DNA of 64,000 nucleotides, taken from assembly GCA_030765055.1 (NCBI GenBank), contig CM060947.1, forward strand, positions 259,397,137 to 259,461,136, in the 5' to 3' direction. Under the pieces are notes generated by a model. It had not been told where the DNA came from. It was given only the letters and a program-made list of their open reading frames with translations, and ran no database searches. A program made the position numbers and the translations under genes. Origin of the DNA: Mantis religiosa. Its lineage: Eukaryota; Arthropoda; Insecta; Mantodea; Mantidae. Positions 54,890 to 64,000 of this stretch are shown piece after piece. Position 1 is the first letter of the stretch, and each line of letters starts with the position of its first letter.

Positions 54890-55745
54890 TAATAAGTTAA
54901 GAGTGAATACAGAGTGAAGTTAGAGTGAGGTTTGAGTGAAGCCGGAAGGAAGCCAGAGCGGAGCCAGAGCGGAGCCAGAGCGGGATCGGGGTGGTGGCCC
55001 AATCCTAGCCAGAGCGAAGGCAAAGGGAAGCCAGAGTGATGCCGGAGTCAAGCCAGAACCAAGCCAAGGTTAAGGTGTAGAACGAAGTGAGTGTGAGGCC
55101 GGAGCGGGACAGGTAAGGTCAAAACCTAGCAAGAGCCAAGCCAGAACTAGTACCGATCCAAGCAAGAGTATAGTTAAGGAATGTTAGAGTTAAGCCAGAG
55201 CAAAGCCAGAGAGAAAACAGAGCCAAGCCAGTGCAGGACCGTAGCGGGGATCGGAGCCTAGCCAGAGCAAAGCCAGAGTGGAGCCAGAGCGTAGCCAGAG
55301 CGGAACTTGAGCGGAGCCAGAGCCAAGCCAGACCGGCACCGGAGTGTTGACCGCGGCCTAGCCAGAGCGAAGGCAGAGCGAAGCCAGTGTAAGGTACAGA
55401 ATGAAGTTAGTGTGAGGCCAGAGCAAAGCCAGAGCAGGACCGAAGGTAGGCTGGAGCTTAGTGAGAGCCAAGCCAGGGCAAAGTTAGAGGGATTTTAGAA
55501 TGAAGTCTGAGTGAGGTTATGGTGAAGCGGGAGAGAAGCCTGAACGGAACCAGAGTATAACCAGAGTAGAATTAGAGCAGAGAAATGGTAAAGTCAGAAT
55601 GAAGCCGCAGCAAAGCCAAAGCGGAGCTGGAGGAAAACTAGAGCAAAGCTAATGTAAAGCCAAAGTGGAGCTAGAGCAAAGTGAAGGCAAAGCCAAAGCA
55701 GAGTCAAAGGACAGTTAAAGATAAGTTAAGCGAAAGGAAGAATTG
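54890..55745 (+). repeat. Degenerate 11-bp minisatellite (GCCAGAGCGGA-type)
   Basis: About 850 bp built from variants of an 11-bp word such as agccagagcgg, agccaagccag and agccagagcaa. It is clearest at 54950-55480 and fades at both sides. Purine-rich and CpG-containing on the plus strand. An 11-bp period rotates the reading frame, so the Ser/Glu/Ala/Arg-rich frames through it are not evidence of a gene. Confidence 0.85.
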
Positions 55746-55807
55746 TAAAGTGAAATACAGTTTTTGAAAGGCCGCTAATGCCAATCGAGTTGAGTGCCCC
55801 TACATTT

Positions 55808-55808
55808 T

Positions 55809-55848
<40 letters not shown>

Positions 55849-55849
55849 T
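55808..55849. repeat. (ATC)n microsatellite
   Basis: About 13 uninterrupted ATC/CAT triplets immediately before the target-site duplication of SINE2-E. Confidence 0.95.
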
Positions 55850-56095
55850 ACACGTGACATGGGGCCCGCCTCGGTAGCGTAGATGGTAGCATGTCTGCCT
55901 CAAGTTCAAGAGTTCCCTAGTTCGTATCTGGGTCAGGGTGAGTTACCGGTATAAGGCTTTTTCCGGGGTTTTCCCTTATCCTGATAGGCGAATGCCGGGT
56001 AACTCTAAGCTCCATGGACCCCTGACGCATTGAGCATCATTTCACCCATTTCATTCGTCGTCCGATATGACTAAATGTTGGAGGACTTTAATTAC

Positions 56096-56129
<34 letters not shown>

Positions 56130-56135
56130 CGACAT
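55850..56135 (+). mobile_element. SINE2 copy E, full length with poly(A) tail (reference copy)
   Basis: Head with A box TAGCGTAGATG and B-box-like AGTTCGTATCT, then 'cagggtgagttaccggtat', 'tttttccggggttttccctt', 'atcctgataggcgaatg', 'gtaactctaagctc' and 'catttcattcgtcgtccgat', ending in 'ggaggactttaatta' and about 28 A residues (56095-56123). Flanks acacgtgacat (55850-55860) and acatgcgacat (56125-56135) are a probable 11-bp target-site duplication with two mismatches. It defines what is head and what is tail in this family. Confidence 0.9.
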
Positions 56136-56569
56136 ACAGTCGCGTAGGTTTGCAAGTCATGCTGGACTGCTAGGCGAAGATCGAAAGCCTTGCTGACATA
56201 GCTGACGAAGCTGTGAGTCAGCCGCTGCTTCGGCAGAGTTTCGGCATTAAACCCCAAGGTTTTGGCACATGCGGGAGTAGTCTCGCACGTGCTACCGGAA
56301 TCTGCGTCGCCCGATTCTCTGACGGCCATGTCTATAATTTTCAAGAATGAACATCAAAAAGCAAGGAGCAGGAAGCTTAGGCCAGATAAAAGCCACCGTT
56401 GTCCTCGTATATATATAATTTCTTTCGGTTTTGGGTAGATTCTAAAATAAACACTATTTAACCAGAAATACATGTCGAATTTTAACTTAAGCCAACCCTG
56501 CCTGGTAACCCACACCTTGGTAGGAACATCTCCCTCCTCAGCTACCACCCCGCCCCTCTATTAACGTTA
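56136..56569. other. No gene recognised
   Basis: GC-richer to about 56330, then AT-rich. The part up to 56330 may be a dispersed repeat, but it has no second copy in this window. Confidence 0.4.
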
Positions 56570-57030
56570 AATGGGAAAGTGTAATTGGCGTAACCGTGAA
56601 CGTTACATTATTCACCTTATTTACATATGGTTTCTTCCTAGGAAGGCGGGCATTGTATCCAGTGCTATTTAAAACGCGTTCAAATGTTCTGGTGTGAACC
56701 ACAGTGCCAGAATATTGCTCAAGGCATCCTCTAATCTCAGAAGCAGTGACTCTCGGATTCTGCTTCACCATTTCGATTATCTGCCTCCTGTCTCTGATGG
56801 TGAGTTTAGAAGGAGCGCCATTTCGAGGTTTATTTACAACAGCATTTGTCTGTTTAAAGCGTTGAATTTCGCAAAACACTACAATTATGCTTATTTTAAT
56901 GGTTTTGGCAATTTGGGAGAGAGATTTATTTTGTTTGTACATATTTATCACGATATTCCTCTCTGCCACCTTTACGTCGCATATTACCTGTCAGTTCACA
57001 ATTGGCTGAATAACTTTGAGCACACTGTAT
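56570..57030 (-). pseudogene. Tc1-like transposase N-terminal fragment G with one terminal repeat
   Basis: The minus-strand frame from 56969 encodes MAERNIVINMYKQNKSLSQI, a first HTH, then KPRNGAPSKLTIRDRRQII and NPRVTASEIRGCLEQYSGTV, a second HTH, and RLPRKKPYVNKVN, after which homology stops near 56610. Upstream, at 57029 downward, the terminus-like 'agtgtgctcaaagttattca' lies next to a TA. The protein part is the paired-like DNA-binding domain that recognises the TIRs; the catalytic domain is missing. In-frame from its ATG to the point where homology is lost. Confidence 0.8.
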
Positions 57031-58763
57031 CGAGGCATAGCATAGACACAACTGTTATGTGGTAGGGTCGTGTAGGGTACGTCCAACCACCTTTCTTTCT
57101 GTTCGATTGGGTACCTCGAATACTTATGTCCTTCAATAAGAGGGACCTTAGAATAAATACAGTACACATTGTGTAATAAATACATATCAAGCGATACTTG
57201 CAGCGTAACAAATTTTGCATTAACTTTTTTAAGTGTAAAGGATTACAAATGAAAGAAAAGTAATTCATCCCAGGTATCGAAAATTTTGTTGGAATATTTA
57301 CTGAAAAACACGCATAGAAAGTGAAAAAATTTAGATATGTATATTGGAAAATTGAAAACTCAGATAGTTTTCTTTTTCTTCTTCTTTTTTTCAAATTTGT
57401 GAAGACTGTTAACTAAATTCATTGAAGTTAGTGTAAATTAAGAAATACAGCAACGTAAGACCTTAAAACGTGCATATTTCATTGTTTCCTATATGTACAA
57501 AAAGTCTGATGGAGACTGTTTAGAACGACGAGCGAGTGCCTGTGAATGTAAACTTCTCTGTTCCAGATAATTGTAGGACTTTAATCCACTAGAAGGTGCT
57601 CGCTGTTACACAAAGGGGTAAACACCCACAAGTGTCTGGGTACTTGGTGGTAGTTTTTCTTCCCGGGTGCTTGTAAAACGCCAGCAACCAACAAACCAAC
57701 TAAGTGGACGGAACGCCCTCTGGCGCTTTGTTCTTACAATATCAAGCACATAAATCCCCTCTCCCCCACTATCCTGCCTCTCCAGCGTTCTTAGCAACAT
57801 TCCCACGATCGACCAAGATTGATTCGCAAAGAAAGGAAAATAAAGCTAGCGATGAAGTTGGTTAAGCGAAGCTTGAAAAGCTATGAAACAAAAGCAGTGC
57901 GATGTTTTCGTCTTCATTTGTTTTACACCGTTTTGCTTATAAGAATTAATACATATGTACCACTATAAAACATCTGAAGTTTGAACAGAGAAACATTTGA
58001 AATTGTGTGCTCTGTCTCCCTGTCATTATGTGATCAACCCTACTACTCAATAATCTCGATATCATCGCGCAGATCATCTATTGGTAATGTTTCTCTGGGA
58101 TTTTACAATTTAGAAGCGTCCGTTTTAACGACCGAAATGCAGCGATTTTTCCCCCCGACTGACTTACTGACCCTTCTCCGTGAAGGACAGAAAACTTTGG
58201 AAAGAAGGGTCGGCCCTAACTCAGTAACATGTGCATTATATGGGCAATTAAGCAGCAGTAATTTGGTCACCTAGACGACCAGGGGGATGCGGTCAGTTTT
58301 TGGTAGGAGAAAGAAGTTCGCAAAGTTGGCAGAGCTAATGGCGTATCCACATTACGGTTGGCTGCACTGCGTTCGACCATTTGTTTGAGCGTCCTCCCTG
58401 TCTTATCTCTCCACTGCTCCAATTTTAAGGAGAAGTTGCTACTTTAAACTGCTGCGGATTATGTAACAAAAAGTACTCATATAGCATTCTCCACTCACGT
58501 TAGCTAAAAATGCTTACACCTTCCTTTATTTAATTTGCATAGCCACCTTTACTTGTTTGTTAATATCGGAGCTTTCACTAGAAAACACAATTGACGGTGG
58601 ATTAATCGGTGAGGTATCAGCTTTCTTAACTTGAATATAAGTTAAATATATATAGTTCATTTTATTCAGAGCCTGTGACTATGTCACGGATATTAATTTC
58701 CGTTCTATTTGCATAGCCAAGAAATTAATATATACAGTTTCTCCAAAAAGTATTCCTCTAATG
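57031..58763. other. No gene recognised
   Basis: AT-rich DNA with small GC-richer patches (57700-57800, 58120-58280). Frames of 64-132 codons are Phe/Leu/Ile-rich or unstructured and match no family known to me. Confidence 0.4.
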
Positions 58764-58834
58764 TATGATGATGATGATGAAGATGACGACGACGACGACG
58801 ACGACGATGGTGGTGGTGGTGGTGGTGGTGGTGG

Positions 58835-58929
<95 letters not shown>
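58764..58929. repeat. Trinucleotide microsatellite (ATG, GAC and GGT blocks)
   Basis: Plus strand: a short ATG block, then (GAC)n, (GGT)n and a long (ATG)n, about 165 bp in all. It gives artefactual poly-Asp, poly-Met and, on the other strand, poly-His and poly-Ile frames. It lies directly downstream of the 3' end of LINE-D (minus strand) and may be that element's tail. Confidence 0.95.
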
Positions 58930-59084
58930 CGTATGAGGGCGTTCAACCACGGCGGTCATCAGCGCCCTTTTAAAAAGAAACTGGTAAAAGATGTAAAAGT
59001 TCCAAAAAAACAACATAAAAACTATAAAAGTTATAAAAAATTAAAAACTAAAAAACAACGAAAACCTACTGAGTATTTCGTTTA

Positions 59085-59965
59085 CTAAATCCTAAAACTT
59101 AACCTAGAGAGGAATCTAAAAATCTTCTGCACCACTGTGTCATCGTCCGCTAGCATTTCTGCAAAGCTGACCGGCAGCTGCAGAGACGTCCTAAGCTCTG
59201 CTAGGTGAAAACACTCTAGCAGCACCTGTCGTACAGATAACGCTTCATTGCAAAACGGACACAGTGGAGCAGGCTCCTTTTTAAAAAGAAAACTATGAGT
59301 AAAAAAGCAGTGCCCAATGCGCAACCGAGCCAAACTCACCTCCTCGCGACGAGATGACCGACAGGAGGTAACCCAGGGAATCGGAAGTACATTAACAGAT
59401 CTAAGTTTATTATTGCGGAGAGCGGACCACTCTTCCTGCCAGCAGGTTTGCCAAGCTCTCCGCAATACGGCCCTAAAATCTTCCGATGTCACAGATGGTA
59501 CTTGAACCCTGAGCTTCATGGTAGTCGTCTTGGCTGCCGAATCCGTCATTTCATCCTCCCGCAAGCCTACGTGACCAGGGATCCATGCACACACCACGTT
59601 AACGCCAGAAGCGTGTAAAACGTGGAGGGCATCCTGTATATGCTGCACAATAGGGTGGTAGTTGTACAGCTGCCGTAGGCTTTGAAGTGCACTGAGGGAA
59701 TCACTCAGGATTAAGCAGTCCCCAACTTTCGTCGACGTACGTGTAAAATGGCCCGGTATATTGCATAAAGCTCTGCAGTAAAAATGGAAGTGCTAGTGTG
59801 GAATCCGAATGTATACGGTTCGGTTCCACACACGTAAGCACAACCAACACCATTTGAGTTCTTGGAGCCATCAGTATAAATTTTAACATGGTCCTGATAT
59901 CGCGATAAAAATTCTAAAAAAACATGTGCGGATACTAGACATAGACATGGTAGATTTATCATGTT
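59085..59965 (-). pseudogene. LINE-D fragment: RNase H domain and C-terminal zinc motif
   Basis: On the minus strand, 59962-59711 contains VKIYTDGSKNSNGVGCAYVC (first Asp) and SIFTAELYAIYRAILH (Glu). After a frameshift near 59715 the frame continues as CLILSDSLSALQSLRQLYNY (Asp), then WIPGHVGLREDEMTDSAAK (last Asp). This is an RNase H domain with its four acidic positions present. It is followed by the downstream region of jockey/I/R1-like LINEs, including LARLRIGHCFFTHSFLFKKE and the zinc motif PLCPFCNEALSVRQVLLEC. The stop is at 59085. No RT is present upstream, so it is a 5'-truncated copy with one frameshift. The 3' untranslated part runs to about 58930 and ends at the trinucleotide tract. 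Confidence 0.85.
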
Positions 59966-60245
59966 TGGTCATGCCCAGATTAACGTGTGACGCTCTGCAC
60001 AACCAAGGAGGGGTCTAATGCATGAGTTTATGTTTAAGGATGTATGGACAGTGGAAACATCATCAGAATTAATTATAGCAGGGACATTGGCTTATTTATT
60101 GATTAGTGAAAAAGAGGATACAATACAGAAACACATATAGTATATATTCACATAAATATATTTAAACATTCCAAATTAAGATATGCAATATAGGATGCAA
60201 AATAAGTATTCGTCTGTACACTGAAAATGATGTAGAATGTTACAG
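59966..60245. other. No feature recognised
   Basis: AT-rich spacer between LINE-D and the Tc1 relic H. Nothing supported. Confidence 0.35.
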
Positions 60246-60767
60246 TTAGTACTTACTAGGCCCTCCATTCCTCTTTATAATCTCTTGCATTCTCCTTGGC
60301 CTGGATTTAACCAAAGATTGTGTAGGTTTCCACTGTAATTTTACGTCATTTCGCTTGTAGAACGTTCCTTACATCCTTTATATTAGATATATGATGGTTC
60401 CTAATATTTTTGTCCGGTATACTCCACAAATTCTCTATTAGATTCATGTCTGGGGATTGCGGTGAGATCGACAACGATCGTGGAGTATTATACAATAACC
60501 ATAGCCTTGTATCTAGAGCTGTGTGTTTTGGACCATCTTGTGTAAAAATATAATCCTCAGAAAGACGCACATTATTCAGACTTCTTATGATGTTTATATA
60601 AACCTTATAGTTCCTAATCCCATCAATAAAACACAAATTCCCCACACCATTTACACTCATCTAGCGCCAGACAAGTACTGACTGCCTCCATGTTTAACTG
60701 AAGCTGTTTATTTTTCTCCTCAAGCACACAATTATTTTTCCTCCACACTATTACGCGCCATTTTGAC

Positions 60768-61949
60768 TTAAGGGGGGACGTACGAGAAAATGTTCAAAAA
60801 ATCTAATTTTTTTATTGTTTTGTAAAATAGTATATAGTGTTAGCTATCAAACACCAAAACATTATGACTGTACGTGGTCTGTATGTACCTTTAGAAAATT
60901 AAATGCCCTAGTGTTGCATAGTAGCATAGTAGCAACACATAGTCTTCTATCAGCTGTCTTGTAATCTATAAAGCCGACCTACCAATTCTCAGCACACCCA
61001 GGCTTGCTAAAATGTCTCTATGGAGAGACACAAAACCCAAATGAAAGCCTCAACAGTTTGATATGGAAAAGGTGTCCCAAAACATCATTTGTGTCTTTCA
61101 TAGTGGTGAAAATTGCTACATTTGATGCTGCAATAGTGTTTAATGTTGGGAGTGTTGGCAGAAAGAAAGTTATGCATCAGTTAGGGTATCAACCTGGTGT
61201 GTTTATGAAAACAATTTTGCAGAGTATCGACAACATTCGCATTGCTGGTGCAGAAAGAACTATGAAATTAATGCAGAAAGAAGCAAGACAGAAGAGGAAT
61301 TTAAAAAGAAAGGCTGAAGAAGACCAGAATGAGGGTACAGACTACGTATATGGGAAGTTCTGACTTATAATTAAAAGGAAAACTGAATAATACTAATTGA
61401 ATTTTTAACTGCCTTTCCCCGTAACTTGCATTTTCTACAACTTCAACCCAGTTTTCTCTCAAACTACTTCATCTACAGTGATGCAATGTGGCAAACACAG
61501 CTTTCTTATGCCACAATAAACATTTTATTGCTTCTGGAATTTAAGATTAAGCTCCAGATGGAATGTGATGATATAAAATATATGAAATTATTTTAATTTT
61601 TAAAGGATGCATATGATTAACATTGTTTTCAAACTCTATACAGCTCCTATAAGAAATCTAAATCCAAAAAAATCATTTCTAATGTGTTTTAAAATAACAT
61701 ACAAAATTTCAGAAACATAGCATATGTGAATTTTGAAAAAAAAAAAAAATGGGCTTAGGTTTGTAAATATCTCTACATATAGAAAAAATATGTAGCATTA
61801 GTTATAAACAATGGAAAGTTATGAAAAATTGTGCATATTAACTGTACAATCCTAAATGAGTATACTAAGTTTCACTTCTCTAACTTGAAAACTTTGGATG
61901 TTATGGCTATTTATGTAAGACCCTGAATATTTGCATAGTCCCCCCTTAA
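60768..61949 (+). mobile_element. Kolobok-like element with TTAA target duplication
   Basis: TTAA at 60768-60771 and 61946-61949 brackets a 1,174-bp insertion with short terminal inverted repeats GGGGGGAC (60772 and, in complement, 61938-61945). TTAA duplication is used by piggyBac and Kolobok elements. The coding fragment inside supports Kolobok rather than piggyBac. The insertion interrupts a Tc1 transposase without loss of bases. Internal deletion is likely, as only the C-terminal end of a transposase is present. Confidence 0.75.
61004..61363 (+). pseudogene. Kolobok-like transposase, C-terminal end
   Basis: A 119-codon frame starting LKCLYGETQNPNESLNSLIW, then KRCPKTSFVSF, FDAAIVFNVGSVGRKKVMHQ and LGYQPGVFMKTILQSIDN, ending in a basic tail with KEARQKRNLKRKAEEDQNEG. 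The TQNPNES(L/F)NS(L/M)IWKRCPK block is the conserved end of a transposase group found with TTAA-flanked elements in arthropods, which I associate with Kolobok. It begins without a true ATG start and lacks the rest of the catalytic domain, so it is a remnant within a non-autonomous element. Confidence is limited by the short length. Confidence 0.65.
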
Positions 61950-62290
61950 AGAGCTCAAATTGACCCTCGTCAGTAAATAAAACATGCTTCCAGAAATCAA
62001 ACCCATCGTGTTTATGTTCTTTTGTCAAAAGAAACTCGTTTCTTTCTGTTGATTTTACAGATGTATTGTTTTCTGCGGGCTGTTTGGTCTCCACACTCAA
62101 CTTCATAAAGCACGTTTCTTATAGTTTGTGCTGAAACAGACTTTCCTGTGTGTATTTGAACTGAAATAGCAAGTTTGGAGCACATAGTTTAGGATTTTTC
62201 TTGACTTCTCTAAGTAACTGTCGTTTCTCCAACTCGAATAGAACTGCAAGACGACCGCTGACATACCAACACGACCATTAACACAATGTA

Positions 62291-63580
62291 CGAGGGCTGT
62301 TCAATAAAGAATGATCATAATTTTTTGAGGGTCATAATTTGGCAATAAAATTCAGCCTTCTTATATACTGTTAGCTTAATATGAAACAAACACGCCGTAG
62401 TAGTTTCATTGTTGGTACTACTGGTTCCCGCCTGTGAGAACCAGGTAAGTTCAGACATGTTCAGTATCGCCTACCGCTGCAGTGGAGGTAACACGCGAGG
62501 AACAATATGTGGCTTTGAAATTCTGCTTACGTCTCAACAAATCCTCCGTTGAGGCCTATAAAATGTTACAGAAGGCCTATGGAGAGTCTCTTCTTCCCTA
62601 CAACACAGCTCGAAGGCGCTTTAAAATGTTTAAAGAAGGGCGACAATTTTAAAGGAAGGTGGACCCGGTGCTCCAGTTACTGCTCTTAGGGAATAAAACA
62701 TCAACACTGCTGATGCCATTGTGAGAGAGGACCGACGAATTACCTTAAGATCACTTTCTGAAATACTGAACATTTGATTGGGTGCCAGCCCCAAGTTGGT
62801 CACAGAAACATTACACATGAGACGTGCTTATGCGCGATGTGTTCCAAGATTGTTGATTCCCGAACAAAAGGACATTCGCATGCAGATCTGTATACAGTTA
62901 AAGTTGATATTAGACGACGCTCCGGAGTTTCTTTCAAACGTAATCACTGCTGATGAAACTTAGCTACATCATTTTGATCCTGAGAGCAAACAGAAAAGCT
63001 CAGTGTGGAAATCTCCTTTCTTATCAACACCCAAAAAAGCGAAAGTTATGGACATATCATTCTTTAATATTCGTGGAATGGTTTATCCGCATGTTGTACC
63101 TGCACACACATCAGTAACTTGACAATACTACAGGGATGTCCTGAAAACATTGCAAGTCCATATCAGGCGCAAAATACCACATTTCCGTGAAGCAGGCTGG
63201 ATGCTACACCACGATAATTCGCGGTCGCATATTGCCAATGTTGTTGCTGGATATCTGGCAAAATTCAACGTGAAGTACATCCCTCATCATCCCTATAGTC
63301 CGGGTTTAGCCCCATGTGACTTTTTTCTATTCCCTAACTTGAAGAAACTCTTTTGTGGGAGGCATTATCCCATCGTCAGAAACAGTGCTGAAGGCTGCGT
63401 GGGCGATTTTGAAGGTTCTCTCAAAAATGGTTTCCAGCATGTCTTTGAAGATGGACAGAAACGCTGGGACAAGTACATCGCATTCAGGGGAGACTATTTT
63501 GAGAAGAAACATCAAAATTATGAGGATGAGTAAAAGTACGTTGTCAAAAAATTGTCATATTCCTTTATTCAACAGCCCTT
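62291..63580 (+). mobile_element. Mariner family A, copy 4 (full length)
   Basis: 1,290 bp. The left end CGAGGGCTGTTCAATAAAG follows TA; the right end is caacagccctt before TA. The transposase start codon position holds GTG (at about 62484) in place of the ATG of copies 1 and 3. It is broken by several frameshifts and by a stop in the HHF segment after the first Asp (LSNVITADET, stop). The C-terminal frame 63150-63533 has AGWMLHHDNSRSHIAN (second Asp), PHHPYSPGLAPCDFFLFPNL (third Asp) and ends FEKKHQNYEDE. I count 34 residues between them (DD34D). Inactive. It abuts the Tc1 relic H. Confidence 0.92.
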
Positions 63581-63582
63581 TA

Positions 63583-64000
63583 AATTTTGTGTACAATCTT
63601 CGTTTGATAGATGTATCAACTTGCTAGATAAAAGAAATTCAGTCTTGATAACAAAATACAAACGTTATTTCATTAAATATGGTAAGTGAAATACCTTTGA
63701 AGACTTTGGCAAGAATTGGAATTTGTTTCTACTTCGTTAGGCTTCTGTTTCTTAAAAATAAAAGAAGGTATATGGATTCCGTAAAAGTTTAAGATTTGAA
63801 GCTTTAGCGGTCATAAATATTAATTAGTGCTTCTCGGGTTACCAGCCGTGAAATGTTTATAAAGTTTCTCCAGCTTTCGGCCATGCTTGCTCAGGAAGTG
63901 AAGAAGGCTGGTACTTCGAGGAGCACTAATTAATAAGGCTAAAAGGATTTTATTTTGTTCGTAAGTCTGTACCTACGCCCTTGTGTCGTGATCACGCCTA
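63583..64000. other. Unassigned sequence with a hairpin-forming inverted repeat
   Basis: AT-rich DNA. An 18-bp inverted repeat, 17 of 18 matching, is formed by ATTAATTAGTGCTTCTCG (63819-63836) and CGAGGAGCACTAATTAAT (63917-63934), with an 80-base loop that contains gtttctccagctttcggcc. No coding signal. Confidence 0.6.

Larger units (their letters stand above)
60246..62280 (-). pseudogene. Tc1-like transposase relic H, interrupted by a TTAA-flanked element
   Basis: The coding sequence lies in two parts on the minus strand. Upstream (about 62240-61946): LEKRQLLREVKKNPKLCAP, SVSAQTIRNVLYEVECGDQT (second HTH), then WKHVLFTDEGQFELFK (first Asp). Downstream (60767-60246): SKWRVIVWRKNN, NLCFIDGIRNYKVYINIIRS, FTQDGPKHTALDTRL (second Asp), SPQSPDMNLIENLWSIPDKN (Glu) and the C-terminus SRPRRMQEIIKRNGGPSKY with a stop at 60246-60248. 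With the inserted element and one TTAA removed, the reading frame passes straight from ELFK to SKWR. Other small frame breaks exist. The N-terminal end is cut at mariner copy 4. Confidence 0.88.

Noticed and set aside
57981..58274. 97-codon plus-strand frame as possible host exon
   Set aside because: No recognisable domain and no clear splice sites, in AT-rich surroundings. Cannot be supported without transcripts.
58705..59088. Poly-His, poly-Ile, poly-Asp and poly-Met frames
   Set aside because: They are translations of the trinucleotide microsatellite, with no other protein-like sequence.

Overview
This is eukaryotic, AT-rich, intron-scale DNA made almost entirely of transposable elements (TEs) and tandem repeats. 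I found no host protein-coding exon, rRNA, functional tRNA, CRISPR array or bacterial-type operon that I can support. The mix of several mariner lineages, Tc1-like elements, a Penelope-like GIY-YIG fragment, jockey/R1-like LINE remnants, a TTAA-flanked Kolobok-like element and several tRNA-derived SINEs fits a large-genome insect. My best guess is a polyneopteran such as a cockroach or termite, but that is inference from repeat content, not an identification.

Layout. 1-9 kb: arrays of a 121-bp repeat that form the arms of foldback-like elements. They flank an antisense pair of nested LINE fragments (2.9-5.6 kb) and a 0.5-kb polypurine tract (7.7-8.2 kb). 10.8-12.9 kb: a decayed DD-D transposase and a GC-rich LINE RT remnant. 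14-17.3 kb: SINE1 copy A with target-site duplications, then a structurally complete 1.4-kb Tc1-like element with two frameshifts. 17.6-21.2 kb: a SINE inserted into a foldback terminus, repeat X carrying a SINE1, and a third SINE family. 21.5-23.7 kb: one mariner abutting an inverted, internally deleted second copy. 24.5-29.3 kb: two 108-bp-period satellites made of a SINE tail, with a long-TIR mariner derivative and a foldback remnant between them. 30-33 kb: SINE4 and a 363-codon LINE ORF1.

34.1-38.9 kb: a mariner whose last roughly 28 codons have been amplified into about 43 tandem 85-bp units. 39.7-41.3 kb: a SINE split by a second SINE family that carries ten 133-bp tandem units. 42.2-44.4 kb: a full-length mariner next to an older mariner relic. 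44.6-46.2 kb: a hAT-like shell carrying a Penelope-like fragment. 46.3-48.3 kb: a mariner sitting exactly between two direct repeats. 49.5-50.1 kb: repeat X again with an inverted SINE1. 51-52.3 kb: the unexpanded relative of the 34-kb mariner. 53.9-57 kb: Tc1 relics, SINEs and an 11-bp minisatellite. 58.8-60 kb: a LINE RNase H and C-terminal remnant ending in a trinucleotide tract. 60.2-63.6 kb: a Tc1 relic interrupted by a TTAA-flanked Kolobok-like element, then a fourth copy of the first mariner family.

The genes do not work together as a pathway; they are layers of insertion that can be read as a relative chronology. The strongest unifying observation is that the tails or termini of unrelated TE families (a mariner, two SINE families and a foldback element) have each been turned into tandem arrays here. 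The window is therefore a natural record of satellites being born from transposon ends. All coordinates of element boundaries were read by eye and can be off by a few bases.
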